Shown: positions 53,582 through 64,000 of the stretch, piece by piece | Position numbering within the stretch: the first letter of the stretch is position 1 | Layout: each line of letters begins with the position of its first letter | Assembly (NCBI GenBank): GCA_016758965.1 | Contig: JAEPRB010000103.1 | Span: forward strand, 62,001 to 126,000 | Direction of reading: 5' to 3' | DNA length: 64,000 bases | From: Circinella minor | Taxonomy: Eukaryota; Mucoromycota; Mucoromycetes; Mucorales; Lichtheimiaceae | Program-made: the position numbers and the translations under genes | The notes under the pieces: model-generated | What the model was told of the DNA's origin: nothing | Seen by the model: only the letters and a program-made list of their open reading frames with translations | Database searches by the model: none

Positions 53582-55848
53582 ATTATTAATAGAATACGAC
53601 ATTGAACACTTTATTTCATTATAACACCATTATCCTTTCTATCAATAACTCTCGACAACAATTTTCCAACATATATTACTATTATACACGAACACTGTCC
53701 TTTTTTTTTGTATGCTTCCTTTCCATTATATATACATTTATAGAAAAAATCACACAACAACCCCTGCCTTTTTGTTTTGTTATATGGAGTGTCATTTACT
53801 TTCATTCCTTTTTGTACGATATATACTTTTTTTTTCCACAGAACACAAATGCGTTTTGGTACCTAATCTAATATATAACTTTGTCTAAGTATTGTTTTTT
53901 CCCTCGAAGATTTTATGCATAAATCCACTTCTATCGTGTAACAATTTATAGCTATTTACTGTAGTCTATTATCGCAAATTGGGGGAGATGGGCTGCATAC
54001 GTATATTTTAATTTATCAGTAACTCTTAGGGTCGAGAGAAAAAGTTCTAACAAGCATTAATGTTGTACTAACATGTGCTGAGATAAGATGTATGGAGAGG
54101 TATACCAATATCCAAGATATGTGTTCATTGTAGTTAATTTACGCTTACATAGTTTCATAATTCTAAATGATTCATAACAGCTACGTATGTATAATATATA
54201 TATATATATGGTTATTAATGCTAACTTACGTACGACTAGATATACAAACACACTTCCGTTTAAAACAATGAGTGGAAATAATAAACAGAAAACAATAATA
54301 ATGATGAGACGATGATGGTATCTAAAGATAATGGAACGCATAAAAAAGCGAGAAAGACAGATTACGTATTCATAAGAATCAGAGATCATATAATGATGAC
54401 GATGGTAAATGCCCTTGCAGACTGGCAATATATACGGTTACGTATGCTTTCGATATTACTTACTCTTTTCTTTTACTTTTGCAATCAGCACTATAGCACG
54501 TAATTCATTAAATACATCTGAAGTTGCATCAAATTTTTTACCTTCAAAACCAGCACAAAGCAATCAAAGAATATCCCTATGCCATGATACTGATAATCGA
54601 AATATTCCTGTTTTTTACTACGCAGGTGATGAGAACATTTAAAAGATACATTTGCTATGTGATCGTAATAATAGCGAAATGTTATCAATAAAAATAATAA
54701 TGATAATCGAACCTCTGCCATTGATCCCGTCTTTCAACCAATATGGAGCATACTTTTTAAAACCATACTTGATACCCCTTCCCATGAAATACATAATATT
54801 ACAGTTATAGTATGTCATTTGAAACCCTTTATTTGCCATCAAGCTCATTTGATTTTTTTTTTTTTATAGTTAGTTTTGTGATCATATACAAAATAAATAT
54901 ATGACAGTCAATATTATTCACGTTTGGCATTCATGATAATTGTATTTATATAATCAAGGCGTAGGAGTAGTGATTACTAATATCATTGCTAACCCAACTA
55001 GATAAAATAAGCGCATCACCATTACGAATACACTATCTATTATCAAATATGGAATAAATAATGACCATTTTTGTTATTAGAATATGTAATCAACATCCAT
55101 GCTTCAACTGCACACGTTTATTTTATTAAAATCCCATTTTCCAGAGATTATTCTCATAAATCTTCATGACGATTGCTGTACTTTCAGTAATATTTCGTTT
55201 CCAATCAAAAATGCCAGTAAGTTTTTCAAGATGAGGTCGATCAACTCCGTAGCATCATCATGGAATGATTGATTATATGGTTTGAATATTGAAACAGGGC
55301 ATACCGTATTGATCAATGATAACCATCATGGCAACTACCTTCAATAGGTCAAAGTCGTCGAATGTTTGAAAGTCAAAATAATGGACAGGATCGTAAACAG
55401 TAGTTGCGTAAAGATTGTCGATAACTGAATTCTTCACAAAACATTTGTCATATTAGATAAACTTCTTGCTTAATAAGATTTCAGTTTGAACCACTTGTAA
55501 GGTTAATAAGTATCGACCATGAAGCGATTGTAAATAAACCAAACTGTTGTACTTTCTTGTAGACCTATACTACAATTTACTTAAAAAAATCAGCTTACGT
55601 ATGTCGAATATATATCATCCAAAACAATAAAAACTTAAAAACATTTACGTCTTTCGGGCTGGTTGTGAAAATAGTATTATAAATAGTGATTTTAAGTTAA
55701 AAGTGATTTCGAGGGAGGGGAGAAAAGGGAGAAGGTCCAATTATATTTATTTTACAGAAAGGCAAAAAGTACTTGTTGTAGAAGATCATTGATTAAAAAT
55801 AACTCTACTATTTTCATCAATAAAAAATCCAACATAGAAAGTACAAAT
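53582..55848. other. Convergent spacer acyl-CoA oxidase / metallophosphatase
   Basis: 2.3 kb between two convergent genes, mostly AT-rich and noncoding, with a TA repeat near 54195. The part 55126-55563 carries broken reading frames on the minus strand and is listed separately. Other open stretches (for example minus-strand 54491-54848) have no recognisable product. Confidence 0.55.
55126..55563 (-). pseudogene. Possible decayed coding fragment
   Basis: Minus strand. One frame is open at 55563-55456 (ending LLTLQVVQTEILLSKKFI), stops at TAA 55453-55455, then continues in the same frame 55452-55273 (NSVIDNLYATTVYDPVHYF, FDDFDLLKVVAMMVIIDQYG). Another frame, 55254-55126, reads DRPHLEKLTGIFDWKRNITE and ends IYENNLWKMGF before TAA. 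A GTATGC...AG intron at 55314-55245 would join the last two in phase. The residue mix looks protein-like and the DNA is less AT-rich than its surroundings. I do not recognise the family. It could be a relic of a gene or mobile element, or an expressed gene with an intron I have misread. Confidence 0.3.
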
Positions 55849-57456
55849 TTAGGGATCGATAGAGATATCGTTATTTTCTTCTTCTAATTCTGGATTATCA
55901 TCCAATAAATCATTATATGTTAATTCCTCGATAGTATCGCCAGTAACAGCACCTTGGTCAATGATTGGTTCAGCAAGTTCATAGACAGGTATCCGAGATT
56001 TGGAATATACTTTCATTGTATCTATCTTGCTTCCATCAAGGCCAAATGTATCCCATACCAATTCCCATGGATGTCCTTGTATCATGGGAGGAATAAATTC
56101 AAGAATGACATAGTGGAATTCCATGGATCGTGCTTCGTACATTTTCCAATCCTCCACACGCTCAAAGTCCAGATCACCACCAGCACCTCCGATAATAGTA
56201 TAATGAATACCATTTTTTTGACCTCGTTCATAATTATGTTGATGACCAGAAATGACAAGATCTACACCATACTTTTCAAATAAAGGCACAAATCGATCCT
56301 TGACAAATGCACCCCATTCGCTTTGACCTTTTTCAAACCAGCCTTCTGGGTCCCAATATTCAATAAATGGAGGTACATGAACCACAATAACCCGCATTTC
56401 GGCATTCTGGAAAGCCGGACTTGCGAGCTCATGCTTAAGCCAAGTATCTTGTTGTTCCCAATCAAGATTACTATCCAATACAACGAATCGAATGGCACCA
56501 CCTGCCATCGAAAACGCAAACCACGGGTCGCTGGATGGACTTACGCGAGTATAATGATATTCGTACGTTGGATCATGGTCATGATTACCATGAGCATATA
56601 TCATTGGCATACGTTGACCAAGTCCAAAATAAGTCAAGGGTCCCACAAAATCTGTCTGCCATTGTCGTAAAGAAGGATAGTTTTGAACAGCATCACCTGC
56701 ATGTAATAAATAATCTACATTTTTTATACGCCGTAATAACGCAACAAACGTCCTTAAACCGAATTGATTATCGGACATTGCCGCCACTCGTATAGGTTCT
56801 CGAACAGTTGCATGCCATGAAAAGGTATATTGGGCCATCAGACGTTTTGGTTGTTGTGTTTCGATCGTATAAACATAATCATCGGTAATATCAAGTGGAC
56901 CAATAGTTGCTTTATAAAGTGCATGTCGTTCATCCAAAATAACAGGATCTACCTGTTGTTGGTGAATATCTTCTTGAATATCAGATTGACTTTTCTTGTT
57001 CCATGATATTGTCATTTCTTTAGGACAGTTCATTTCCCAAACCACTTGAACATGGTGTGTATCTTGTACATAAAGCATTGGTTGTTTTCGTAAGACACCA
57101 CAAGGAATCCACCCGCGGTCAAAAAGTGCATTGTCCACTTTGATTCGAAAGAATGCAAAATATATGGCGATTGTATTTGAAAAGCAATAAAGTAAAAATG
57201 AAAATAGAAAGAATGCAAACAAAATATATTGTCGGTATCGTCGCCATAACCATCGTCGTTTCTTTGTTGGTTTTGTTAATAAAGGTGGAGTGATTATTTT
57301 TGATCGACTTTCCATTAAAGCATCGAGAAATGCTTCTCGATGACGGGTATTGCTTTTGTTGTAATCATCATCGACGGAATCAGGATGAGGGGAAGTCGGT
57401 TGTTTGTGTTGAAAGGATACAGAGGAATAAGGTTCATAACTGTTTGGATGCAACAT
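55849..57456 (-). CDS. Membrane-anchored calcineurin-like/purple-acid-type metallophosphatase
   Basis: Single-exon gene, 535 residues. The cytosolic N-terminus has a basic cluster (KKRRWLWRRYRQ, residues 65-76), then one membrane helix (about 77-103), so a type II protein with its catalytic domain in the lumen or outside. An N-terminal beta domain (about 115-220) precedes the metallophosphatase core. Metal-binding motifs: SDNQFG, LLHAGDAVQN, YAHGNHDHD, VIVVHVPPF and VISGHQHNYERG, the last with IGGAGG following as in purple acid phosphatases. The tail is acidic. Substrate unknown. Notable as an intronless gene among intron-rich ones. Confidence 0.88.
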   Translation of the reverse strand: MLHPNSYEPYSSVSFQHKQPTSPHPDSVDDDYNKSNTRHREAFLDALMESRSKIITPPLLTKPTKKRRWLWRRYRQYILFAFFLFSFLLYCFSNTIAIYFAFFRIKVDNALFDRGWIPCGVLRKQPMLYVQDTHHVQVVWEMNCPKEMTISWNKKSQSDIQEDIHQQQVDPVILDERHALYKATIGPLDITDDYVYTIETQQPKRLMAQYTFSWHATVREPIRVAAMSDNQFGLRTFVALLRRIKNVDYLLHAGDAVQNYPSLRQWQTDFVGPLTYFGLGQRMPMIYAHGNHDHDPTYEYHYTRVSPSSDPWFAFSMAGGAIRFVVLDSNLDWEQQDTWLKHELASPAFQNAEMRVIVVHVPPFIEYWDPEGWFEKGQSEWGAFVKDRFVPLFEKYGVDLVISGHQHNYERGQKNGIHYTIIGGAGGDLDFERVEDWKMYEARSMEFHYVILEFIPPMIQGHPWELVWDTFGLDGSKIDTMKVYSKSRIPVYELAEPIIDQGAVTGDTIEELTYNDLLDDNPELEEENNDISIDP

Positions 57457-58418
57457 TATCGCTGCATTATATTATTATTATTATTATTATTATTTTGTAT
57501 ATGGTTTATCCCCGGGTTTGGTATTATATATTTAAGTGTACTTTTTTTTTCCTTTGTCCAACAAGAAGATCGGCTGTAACTAAAAAAAAGAAGGAGTTAT
57601 TGTGTAACATTGTCTTTGTAACACCAAAAAATACATCCAAAAAAAAAAAAGACTTGGCTTGTAATTTGAAAACCTGATTATTTTCAGAACATAAATTACT
57701 CCTTCTTTTCTGTGTACTATATTTTCTGGATAAGCTCCAAGATAAAATAAAATATTTAATGATAATAAAGATATGAATAAAATATGCAAGATTAAAATAT
57801 AAATGGTCGAATCGTATTCATAAATTACTATTATTTTATTTTATGTGTTAAGTACGTAATAAGGAAAAATATACTATAAATAGAAAGATTAAAACTTCTT
57901 TTACTCTATTATCATTCTATTGTTCTTCCATTCACGATTTTACAGCATTGAAATAGGTAATTTTTTTTCTGATAACCTTGTTTGTTTGTTAATTAAACTA
58001 TATATCATATACATTCCATTCATTAAAAATCAAATATTGTACAGCATCCCTGGTTATTAATATAATCTACAACCACATATAAAATTATTATTTGTTTTGT
58101 CATGTTTTATATGGACGGTATCTGATTTTTATTTTTACTTTTGAAAAGAAGAATAAAATACATATAATAGAATCCCATAGTTTAAGTCAATGATTCAAAA
58201 AAAAATATGATACTGTATCTTCATTCCATTAACAACGGTAAATTTATATTTATATATAAATGTATGTAACATATTAAACAAAAAAAATATTTATGTATAT
58301 ATATTATGGCTACAAAAAGAATTCTACATATATTATTACATAATAAGTAGTGAATTGGTGTATTACTTATAAGGTATTATTACTATTTTTACTATCATAT
58401 ATCAAATTTATCAATTAA
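57457..58418. other. Spacer metallophosphatase / ABC transporter
   Basis: 962 bases between tandem minus-strand genes. A TTA/ATT repeat (57469-57494) lies just upstream of the metallophosphatase ATG. The remainder is AT-rich and should hold the metallophosphatase promoter and the transporter 3' end. No coding frame recognised. Confidence 0.55.
57469..57494. repeat. (ATT)n trinucleotide repeat
   Basis: About eight ATT units in the presumed 5' leader of the metallophosphatase gene. Confidence 0.85.
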
Positions 58419-61400
58419 TCAATCAACATTCAAAGACTGTTCATGAACAAGAGTATTATATAGACCATCAAGTTTCAAGAGTTCCCAATGGGTTCCTTGT
58501 TCAACAATGCGCCCTTTATCAATAACACAAATTAAATCAGCGTTCTATGAGATTTTTGAAATAAAGTATAGAGTCAGTAAAATCCATCGGAGAAAAATAA
58601 TCTATAGCATCAATTATAATAATAATAGTAATAAATACCTGAATAGTTGAAAGACGATGAGCAATTGTAATGGTAGTTCTTCCGCCTTCTTGAAGTACAT
58701 GATCAATAGCAGATTGAACAAGTTTCTCAGATTCAGAATCCAAAGCACTCGTTGCTTCATCCTGTATATTAGGAAAGTGACATTATTAGAAAATCTATAT
58801 ACTTTATACAACCTCTTGCGTTTTTTTTATATGAAAAAAAAAGAGAAAGGGAGCTTACCAACAACAATACACGTGGATTTCGAAGCAATGCACGTGCTAT
58901 TGCAATGCGCTGCTTTTGGCCACCAGAAAGTTGGGATCCTTTATCACCAACGCGAGTATTATAACCTTTTGGAAGACTTGAAACAAAACGATGGATATTA
59001 GCTGCCTTACATGCCTTAACAATCTCATCTTCTGTTAGCTTGTAGCTGTTTGGAACACCAAAACGAATATTCTCTTCAATCGATAAGTCAAACAAGACTG
59101 GTTCTTGCGAAACGAGTGCCATATGACTTCTCAAGTTGCCCAATGTATAATTTTGTACGTTTTGCTCATCCAAACGTACAACACCACTGAAAGAATCATA
59201 CCATCTTTCCAATAAAGCAATGGTTGTAGACTTTCCACAACCAGAAGCACCTACTAAGGCAATTGTCTTCCCAGCCATTCCAGTAAAATCGAACCCACCA
59301 TTAAAGATAAGAACATCAGGGCGTGCTGGATATCTAAAGGAGATAGTTTCAAATTCCACATGACCCTGTACAGAAGTCGGTTCAATACCTTCGAGATCTG
59401 GATCAATTGAAGATTGTCGTTCCAAAATTTCAAATGCAGAAAGGGCAGCGTACTTGGCCTTGGCGATACCGGATGCAAGTGCGGAACTTCGGCCAATACC
59501 AAATGCAGTAATCATCATAGCCATCAATGTCACCATCATTTGTTCCATATTTATTTTTCCAATGCCTACCAGTCGAATACTGGCATAAAATGCAATGGCG
59601 TACACATACATAATCATACCCTGACTTAAAGCGAACCCAATAGATCCTAAGTAGGCTTTGCGAAGGGCTAGCTTATGCGGCCGTAAACCTGCCTTGTCAT
59701 ATGTTTTCTCGAAATAGTCTTGTTTAGTCAAGGATGCAACGGTGCGAATCGTCTTGATAGCTTCACCTGCAACTTCACCTGTCTGGATACTTGCTTTTTT
59801 GGTATCATCTTCAAAATTCATTTCGACTTTAGATTGATAAGCAGCACCAATGACAAGGAATGGAACACATCCAAGCACGATCAAACTAAGGATCCAACTG
59901 TATACAAATGCAATAACAAAGCCTGTTCATATATATTAGAAAAAAAAAGAGAGTAGCTTAATAAACATCACTATAATTCTTTGATTTAGTTACTTAACCC
60001 TCCTCCCTTTCTTTATTACCTGTAACCCCTGTTGAAATAATACTTGAAATTTCACCAACTATTTTAGAAATAATTTCATTGACATTTTTAGCATCAAGGG
60101 CCAACATAGATGTTAATGCGCCAGTATTATTTTCTTCATCATCATAGAATGCCACTTCTTGTTTCATAAAGGCTTTAAATATCCGTGATCGAAGTCGTCG
60201 TGTATACCGTTCACCAGCAGTCTCAAACGCGCCAATTTGAAGAGCAATACCAATAAATGAAATAATACCAACGATTAAAAATAAGAAAGAATAAAGGTTG
60301 GCACCTTCCATGGGACCCGGCATAATATTTTCAACCGTTGGGTCAATCATCACAGTGATACATAATGCAATCAACAAACCACTAATGGGAAAAGCAGTTC
60401 CTGCCAGTATACCACCCAAGACACCCAAGAAGATAAGATGCCATTCTGGTTTCATTTCCATAAGTACTTTGTAAAATGGTGTTTTGGTCGTTTTCCATTT
60501 TCGTTCTTGTTCAATTTCTCTTCGTCGTTCTGCACCAACATCTTCCAAAGAGGATACAATACTGGGTCGTTTAGCCAAGTTGATACGTATTTCTTCTTTT
60601 TCATCAATAACACTCCCATCATCAACAGGTGTAGCATCATGTTCTCGACTATCATCTGAGTTTTCTTGTTCTTCTTTCTGTTCCAATGCAATCAATTGTT
60701 TGTGGACCAAATCTGCATAGGCTCCGTTCTTTTCAACAAGTTCATTATGACTACCTTGCTCGACAACTTCACCTTGTTTCATAACTATAATCATATCGGC
60801 GTTTCGAATAGTTGATAATCGATGGGCTATCATAAGTGTTGTTCGGTTTTCAGAGGCGACATCCAAAGCTTGTTGTACAATCCGTTCTGATTTTGTATCC
60901 AAAGCAGATGTAGCCTAGTTGAATAACAGCAAAAAAAAAAAGAATATATATTATTTAGTGTAAAAATAAAATATCCATGTGACCTGCTTCTTATAACTAG
61001 GTTCAAAGAAATATTTACCTCGTCAAGTAATAAGATAGAAGGGTTTTTAATAATAGCTCGAGCAATGGCAACACGTTGCTTTTGACCACCAGAAAGCATA
61101 CCACCTTGTTGTCCAACCAATGTATCATAACCATGAGGTAGTTGAGAAATAAATGAATGACAATTTGCCTTTTTACAGGCTTCGATAATCTCTTCATCGC
61201 TTACGGTACCAGTTGCTCCCATCAGTAAATTCTTACGCACGCTCATATTGAAAAGCACAGGTTCTTGTGACACCACACCAATTTGTTGACGTAGCCATTT
61301 TACATTATATTCCTTTATACTTTTACCATCCAATAAAATATCACCATCCAATGCATCATAAAACCGTTGCAATAATTGAACAATAGTAGATTTGCCAGAA

Positions 61401-62908
61401 CCAGATGAACCCACCAAAGCAATCGTTTGGCCTGGTTGTACTTTGGCAGAAAAATCTTTAAGTACTTGAATATCTGGTCGGGTCGGGTACGCGAATTTGA
61501 TATGATTAAATTCCATCTGACCAGTCAATTTTCCATCCTTGATACCTTCGGGTGAGTCTGGATCAATTTCAGGGACTCGATCAATAATTTCAAAAATTCT
61601 GTACGCCGCGCCACAGGCACTTGCAACCGCAGAAAGATTCATAGGCAGTGAAAGTAATGACATTGTACCAATAAGCATAGCAAAGAACGCAATCAGAACC
61701 ACGTCGCCTGTAAGCGTGTCTTCGTGTACAAGCTTGGCGCCATACCAAAACGATAAACCATAGGTACAAAACAAGACAAAGATGAAAGCTGCCATTTGAA
61801 CACCCATCACAATACCACGCCTTACACCTGTAGCACATGCCTTGTCAAGTTCTTTGTCATAGCGTTCAGAAAATCGATCTTGTAAAGAAAATGCATAAAC
61901 AGTTCGAATCCCTGAAAATACTTGTTCTGCAATAGAACCAGCTTGTGCATACGTATCTTGAGCTGTTTTCGTGAATTTAGTATAATATATTCCCATAAGT
62001 CCGCCAACGATGGCCATAACAGGAACAGTAGCTAGAATGACTACAGCAAGTCTCCAACCTTTTACAAAGGCAATAACAAAACCAGCAACTACCTGAGCAA
62101 GTAGCTGAATCACCAAGCCTAGCTTTTCTGAAATCCCTTCTTGAATCATTTGTGTATCTGTAGCCAAGCGCGTCGTCAACGATCCTTCTTCTGATTTATC
62201 AAACCCTAGATGGAGATACGTATGACATTTATAAAAAAAATTATATTAGCAAACCTTAACAGTTACTTCTTCTTTAGTGTTATTAAAAAAAGTGTTTTCG
62301 TACAAGTCATATCTTGTCTTAAGATAGAATGAATATAGAGTTGCCGAATACGTTTAGCTTGATTTTCTCCTGAAATTACCCATAAAGCATGTGTACAGTA
62401 TCCACCAACAAGAATACCTGTCCCAATGTATACAAAAACAAGTATCATATCGATAGTATTGTCAAGCATCTCATCAACGTTTGTAATTGAGGATCCAAAA
62501 TCAGCAAGAAAATCTCCGAAAATAATAATCTATTACAAGAAGAAAACACGTGGAATCCCGGTTATTAGTATTAGTATTACTATTATTTACTATACATAGT
62601 AGGAGATCTTTAGTATTACTGTTATTTACCGCGACAGGCTGGAGAGCACCAATACCAATTGATCCAATTGCTGCCAAACTAACGGCCAGTAAATCAAATG
62701 TGGAAGCATATCGAAACAGTTTATGAGGCATTACAGATGGTTCTTTCTTTTTATCTTCTTTTTTCTTTTTTTTCTTGTCATCAGCTTCCTGAGTAGATTC
62801 TATCTTTTCTAATTCATGTTGTTTGAGCTTTATTTGTTCCACTTCTAAATCAATGAGCTTATCATCGTCACAATCAGGTGGTGAATGATGGCTCTGAGTT
62901 TCCACCAT
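58419..62908 (-). CDS. Full-length ABCB (MDR/P-glycoprotein-type) transporter
   Basis: ATP-driven exporter of lipophilic compounds or peptides; layout TMD-NBD-TMD-NBD. Seven exons (62908-62630, 62529-62304, 62205-61019, 60914-60020, 59922-58859, 58761-58639, 58544-58419) give 1299 residues, the usual size. Charged N-terminus ([14 protein letters not shown]). NBD1: Walker [10 protein letters not shown] (about 432-440), LSGGQKQR (about 538), [11 protein letters not shown] rebuilt across the exon 3/4 junction. The linker is acidic. NBD2: GASGCGKST (about 1086), LSGGQKQR (about 1192), [11 protein letters not shown] across the exon 5/6 junction. So both ATP sites look complete and an intron splits the Walker B region of each NBD at the same place. 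The exon 2/3 join makes [19 protein letters not shown], matching P-glycoprotein. Candidate azole/drug efflux pump; substrate unproven. Confidence 0.96.
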
Positions 62909-63224
62909 TATTATATAAGTTTTTGACTTTACGTGAAAGAAATGAAAACAAAATTTGTTATACTAGAAAAAAAAAGTTGAAAAAAGAAGAAAGAAATGCA
63001 ATTTATATGATTCTTTCGCCGCAGCACACAGAAGAGAAATAAAATTAAGAAACCCATCCAGTAAAATGGTACTCTTCACTAAAAGGTAAATATAAGTAGA
63101 TCCAATGAATGGTAAAAAATGCATAGAAGGCAACAACGCGTGAGTTATTTCTTTTTCCCACCCCTAGTTTATGATCATCTTCCAATCGCCGCAGCACTTA
63201 ATATTACTCTTGTTTATTTTATTA
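62909..63224. other. Promoter region of ABC transporter
   Basis: 316 bases between the right-edge gene's stop and the transporter ATG, both on the minus strand. It contains CGCCGCAGCAC twice (63019-63028 in slightly shorter form and 63187-63197), a small direct repeat that could be a regulatory site. No coding frame. Confidence 0.45.
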
Positions 63225-64000
63225 TTATTTAATATCTTTTGATGTAAGCTTGTTATTACCATTTGTTGGCCTGATTGTATTCAAAGGTTTATTTTTTATT
63301 TTATGATTCAGGGCTATATGAAAAAATAAATAAATTATGTATTAGAGTTACACCATGTTCCATCGGCCTTGTCGCCGGCCACGAATAATTTTGAGGCAAA
63401 TTGGTTCCGTTTCGTGTGATATCATTCAAAATGTTTGTGTCACCTGAGGCGCAGATTCCTAAAATAAAAAACATAAATGGGAAAAAACGTAGTCTACCAT
63501 GCAAGGATAAAATGAATCATGATCGGATCAGAAAAGAATTGTCTTTCTTCCTATTTTTTTTTATGTTACCAAAGATAATTTTGACTCATAGAAAAAAAGA
63601 TGATTCCGCTCTCTTAATTTATCTGTCCCACAAACCAATAATGATAATAATATAATGTGATAAAGATTTTAAACCTATGTATTATATCGCTTATTTTCTT
63701 GGGTCATTTACATTTCAAAAAAGTGGCGTTAAAAACTTACTGTTATCATACCTATTATTAACGGGCTTGAAAAGAACTCCCGGCGACTGAGCCGTCAATG
63801 CCCCTTTATCATACTTTTTCTCTTAAACACTCATAAACATGTGCTTACGAATTGGTTCAGCCACATTTTCCAAATATGTAAAACTCCCTTCACTGACTCG
63901 GGAGCCTATTTATTTCACTTTGACTAAATAAACATACAAAACTTGTTTCATAGATTTCACAGAATGTTTATAGGTCTATCAAATATACTATTTTTCCTAT
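63225..64000 (-). CDS. Unknown protein, 3' terminal exons (gene continues past right edge)
   Basis: Four minus-strand exons chain in frame: 63905-63849, 63803-63741, 63458-63354 and 63313-63225 (TAA). They read SRVSEGSFTYLENVAEPIR, then ALTAQSPGVLFKPVNNRYDN, RICASGDTNILNDITRNGTN, LPQNYSWPATRPMEHALNHK and a basic tail to TSKDIK. Introns have GTAAGC, GTAAGT and GTGTAA donors with AG acceptors; the last donor is weak, and reading through it would instead add about 17 residues. I do not recognise the family. The start and most of the protein lie outside the window. Confidence 0.55.

Noticed and set aside
61885..61910. GTTCGAATCCC, resembling a tRNA B box
   Set aside because: It lies within a conserved coding exon of the ABC transporter, and no A box or cloverleaf can be formed around it.
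63301..63504. Minus-strand frame looking like a small secreted protein (FFPFMFFILGICASG)
   Set aside because: The hydrophobic part is an intron polypyrimidine tract ending TTTTAG; the frame lacks an ATG at its start. The real exon begins at 63458.

Overview
This 64 kb window is nuclear DNA from a fungus, most likely an early-diverging one of the Mucoromycota (Mucorales-like). The evidence is AT-rich spacers, genes broken by many short introns (mostly GTAAGT/GTAAAT...TAG), fungal-type proteins (AreA-like GATA factor with DUF1752, KRE2-family mannosyltransferase, Brl1/Brr6 nuclear-envelope protein), a full cobalamin-dependent methionine synthase (absent from Dikarya) and one clear U12-type AT-AC intron. 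I see no rRNA, tRNA, CRISPR or intact transposon.

Layout: a 5'-truncated Ca2+-ATPase (+, 1-3582); eIF3d (-, 3846-5809) with an X-box array upstream; a snapin-like protein (+, 7263-7685); an AreA-like GATA factor (-, 7810-9832) followed by a gene-poor 2.2 kb spacer; MCM4 (-, 12038-16202) divergent from RBM22/Ecm2 (+, 16507-18374); a GT15 mannosyltransferase (+, 18666-20367); NOC4 (+, 22052-24150) convergent with V-ATPase subunit B (-, 24340-26810); a THEM6-like thioesterase (+, 28515-29504); arginase (-, 30237-31373) and an ALDH3-type aldehyde dehydrogenase (-, 31598-34264); a polyQ protein (-, 35011-36249) divergent from methionine synthase (+, 36820-41440); PSMG3 (+, 41592-42070); Spb4/DDX55 (-, 42147-44457); an unrecognised nuclear-looking protein (-, 44619-45663); SF3B2 (+, 46396-48938) convergent with a Brl1/Brr6 gene (-, 49097-50146); acyl-CoA oxidase (+, 50694-53581); an intronless metallophosphatase (-, 55849-57456); a full-length ABCB transporter (-, 58419-62908); and the 3' end of an unknown gene (-, 63225 to the right edge).

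Most genes are housekeeping (replication, splicing, ribosome biogenesis, translation initiation, proteasome assembly, vacuolar acidification) mixed with metabolism (methionine/folate/B12, arginine, fatty aldehyde and fatty acyl oxidation). Order looks like ordinary eukaryotic mixing; no cluster or defence-like island is evident. I rebuilt exon structures by hand from splice signals, and every complete multi-exon model closes in frame at a plausible family length.

The most notable item is the AT-AC intron at 49435-49523, the only splice choice that restores the conserved C-x2-W-x2-C-M motif of the Brl1/Brr6 protein. Next are the B12-dependent methionine synthase, very small exons (8, 16, 19 and 23 nt), an RFX-type X-box array, and a decayed reading frame near 55.1-55.6 kb.
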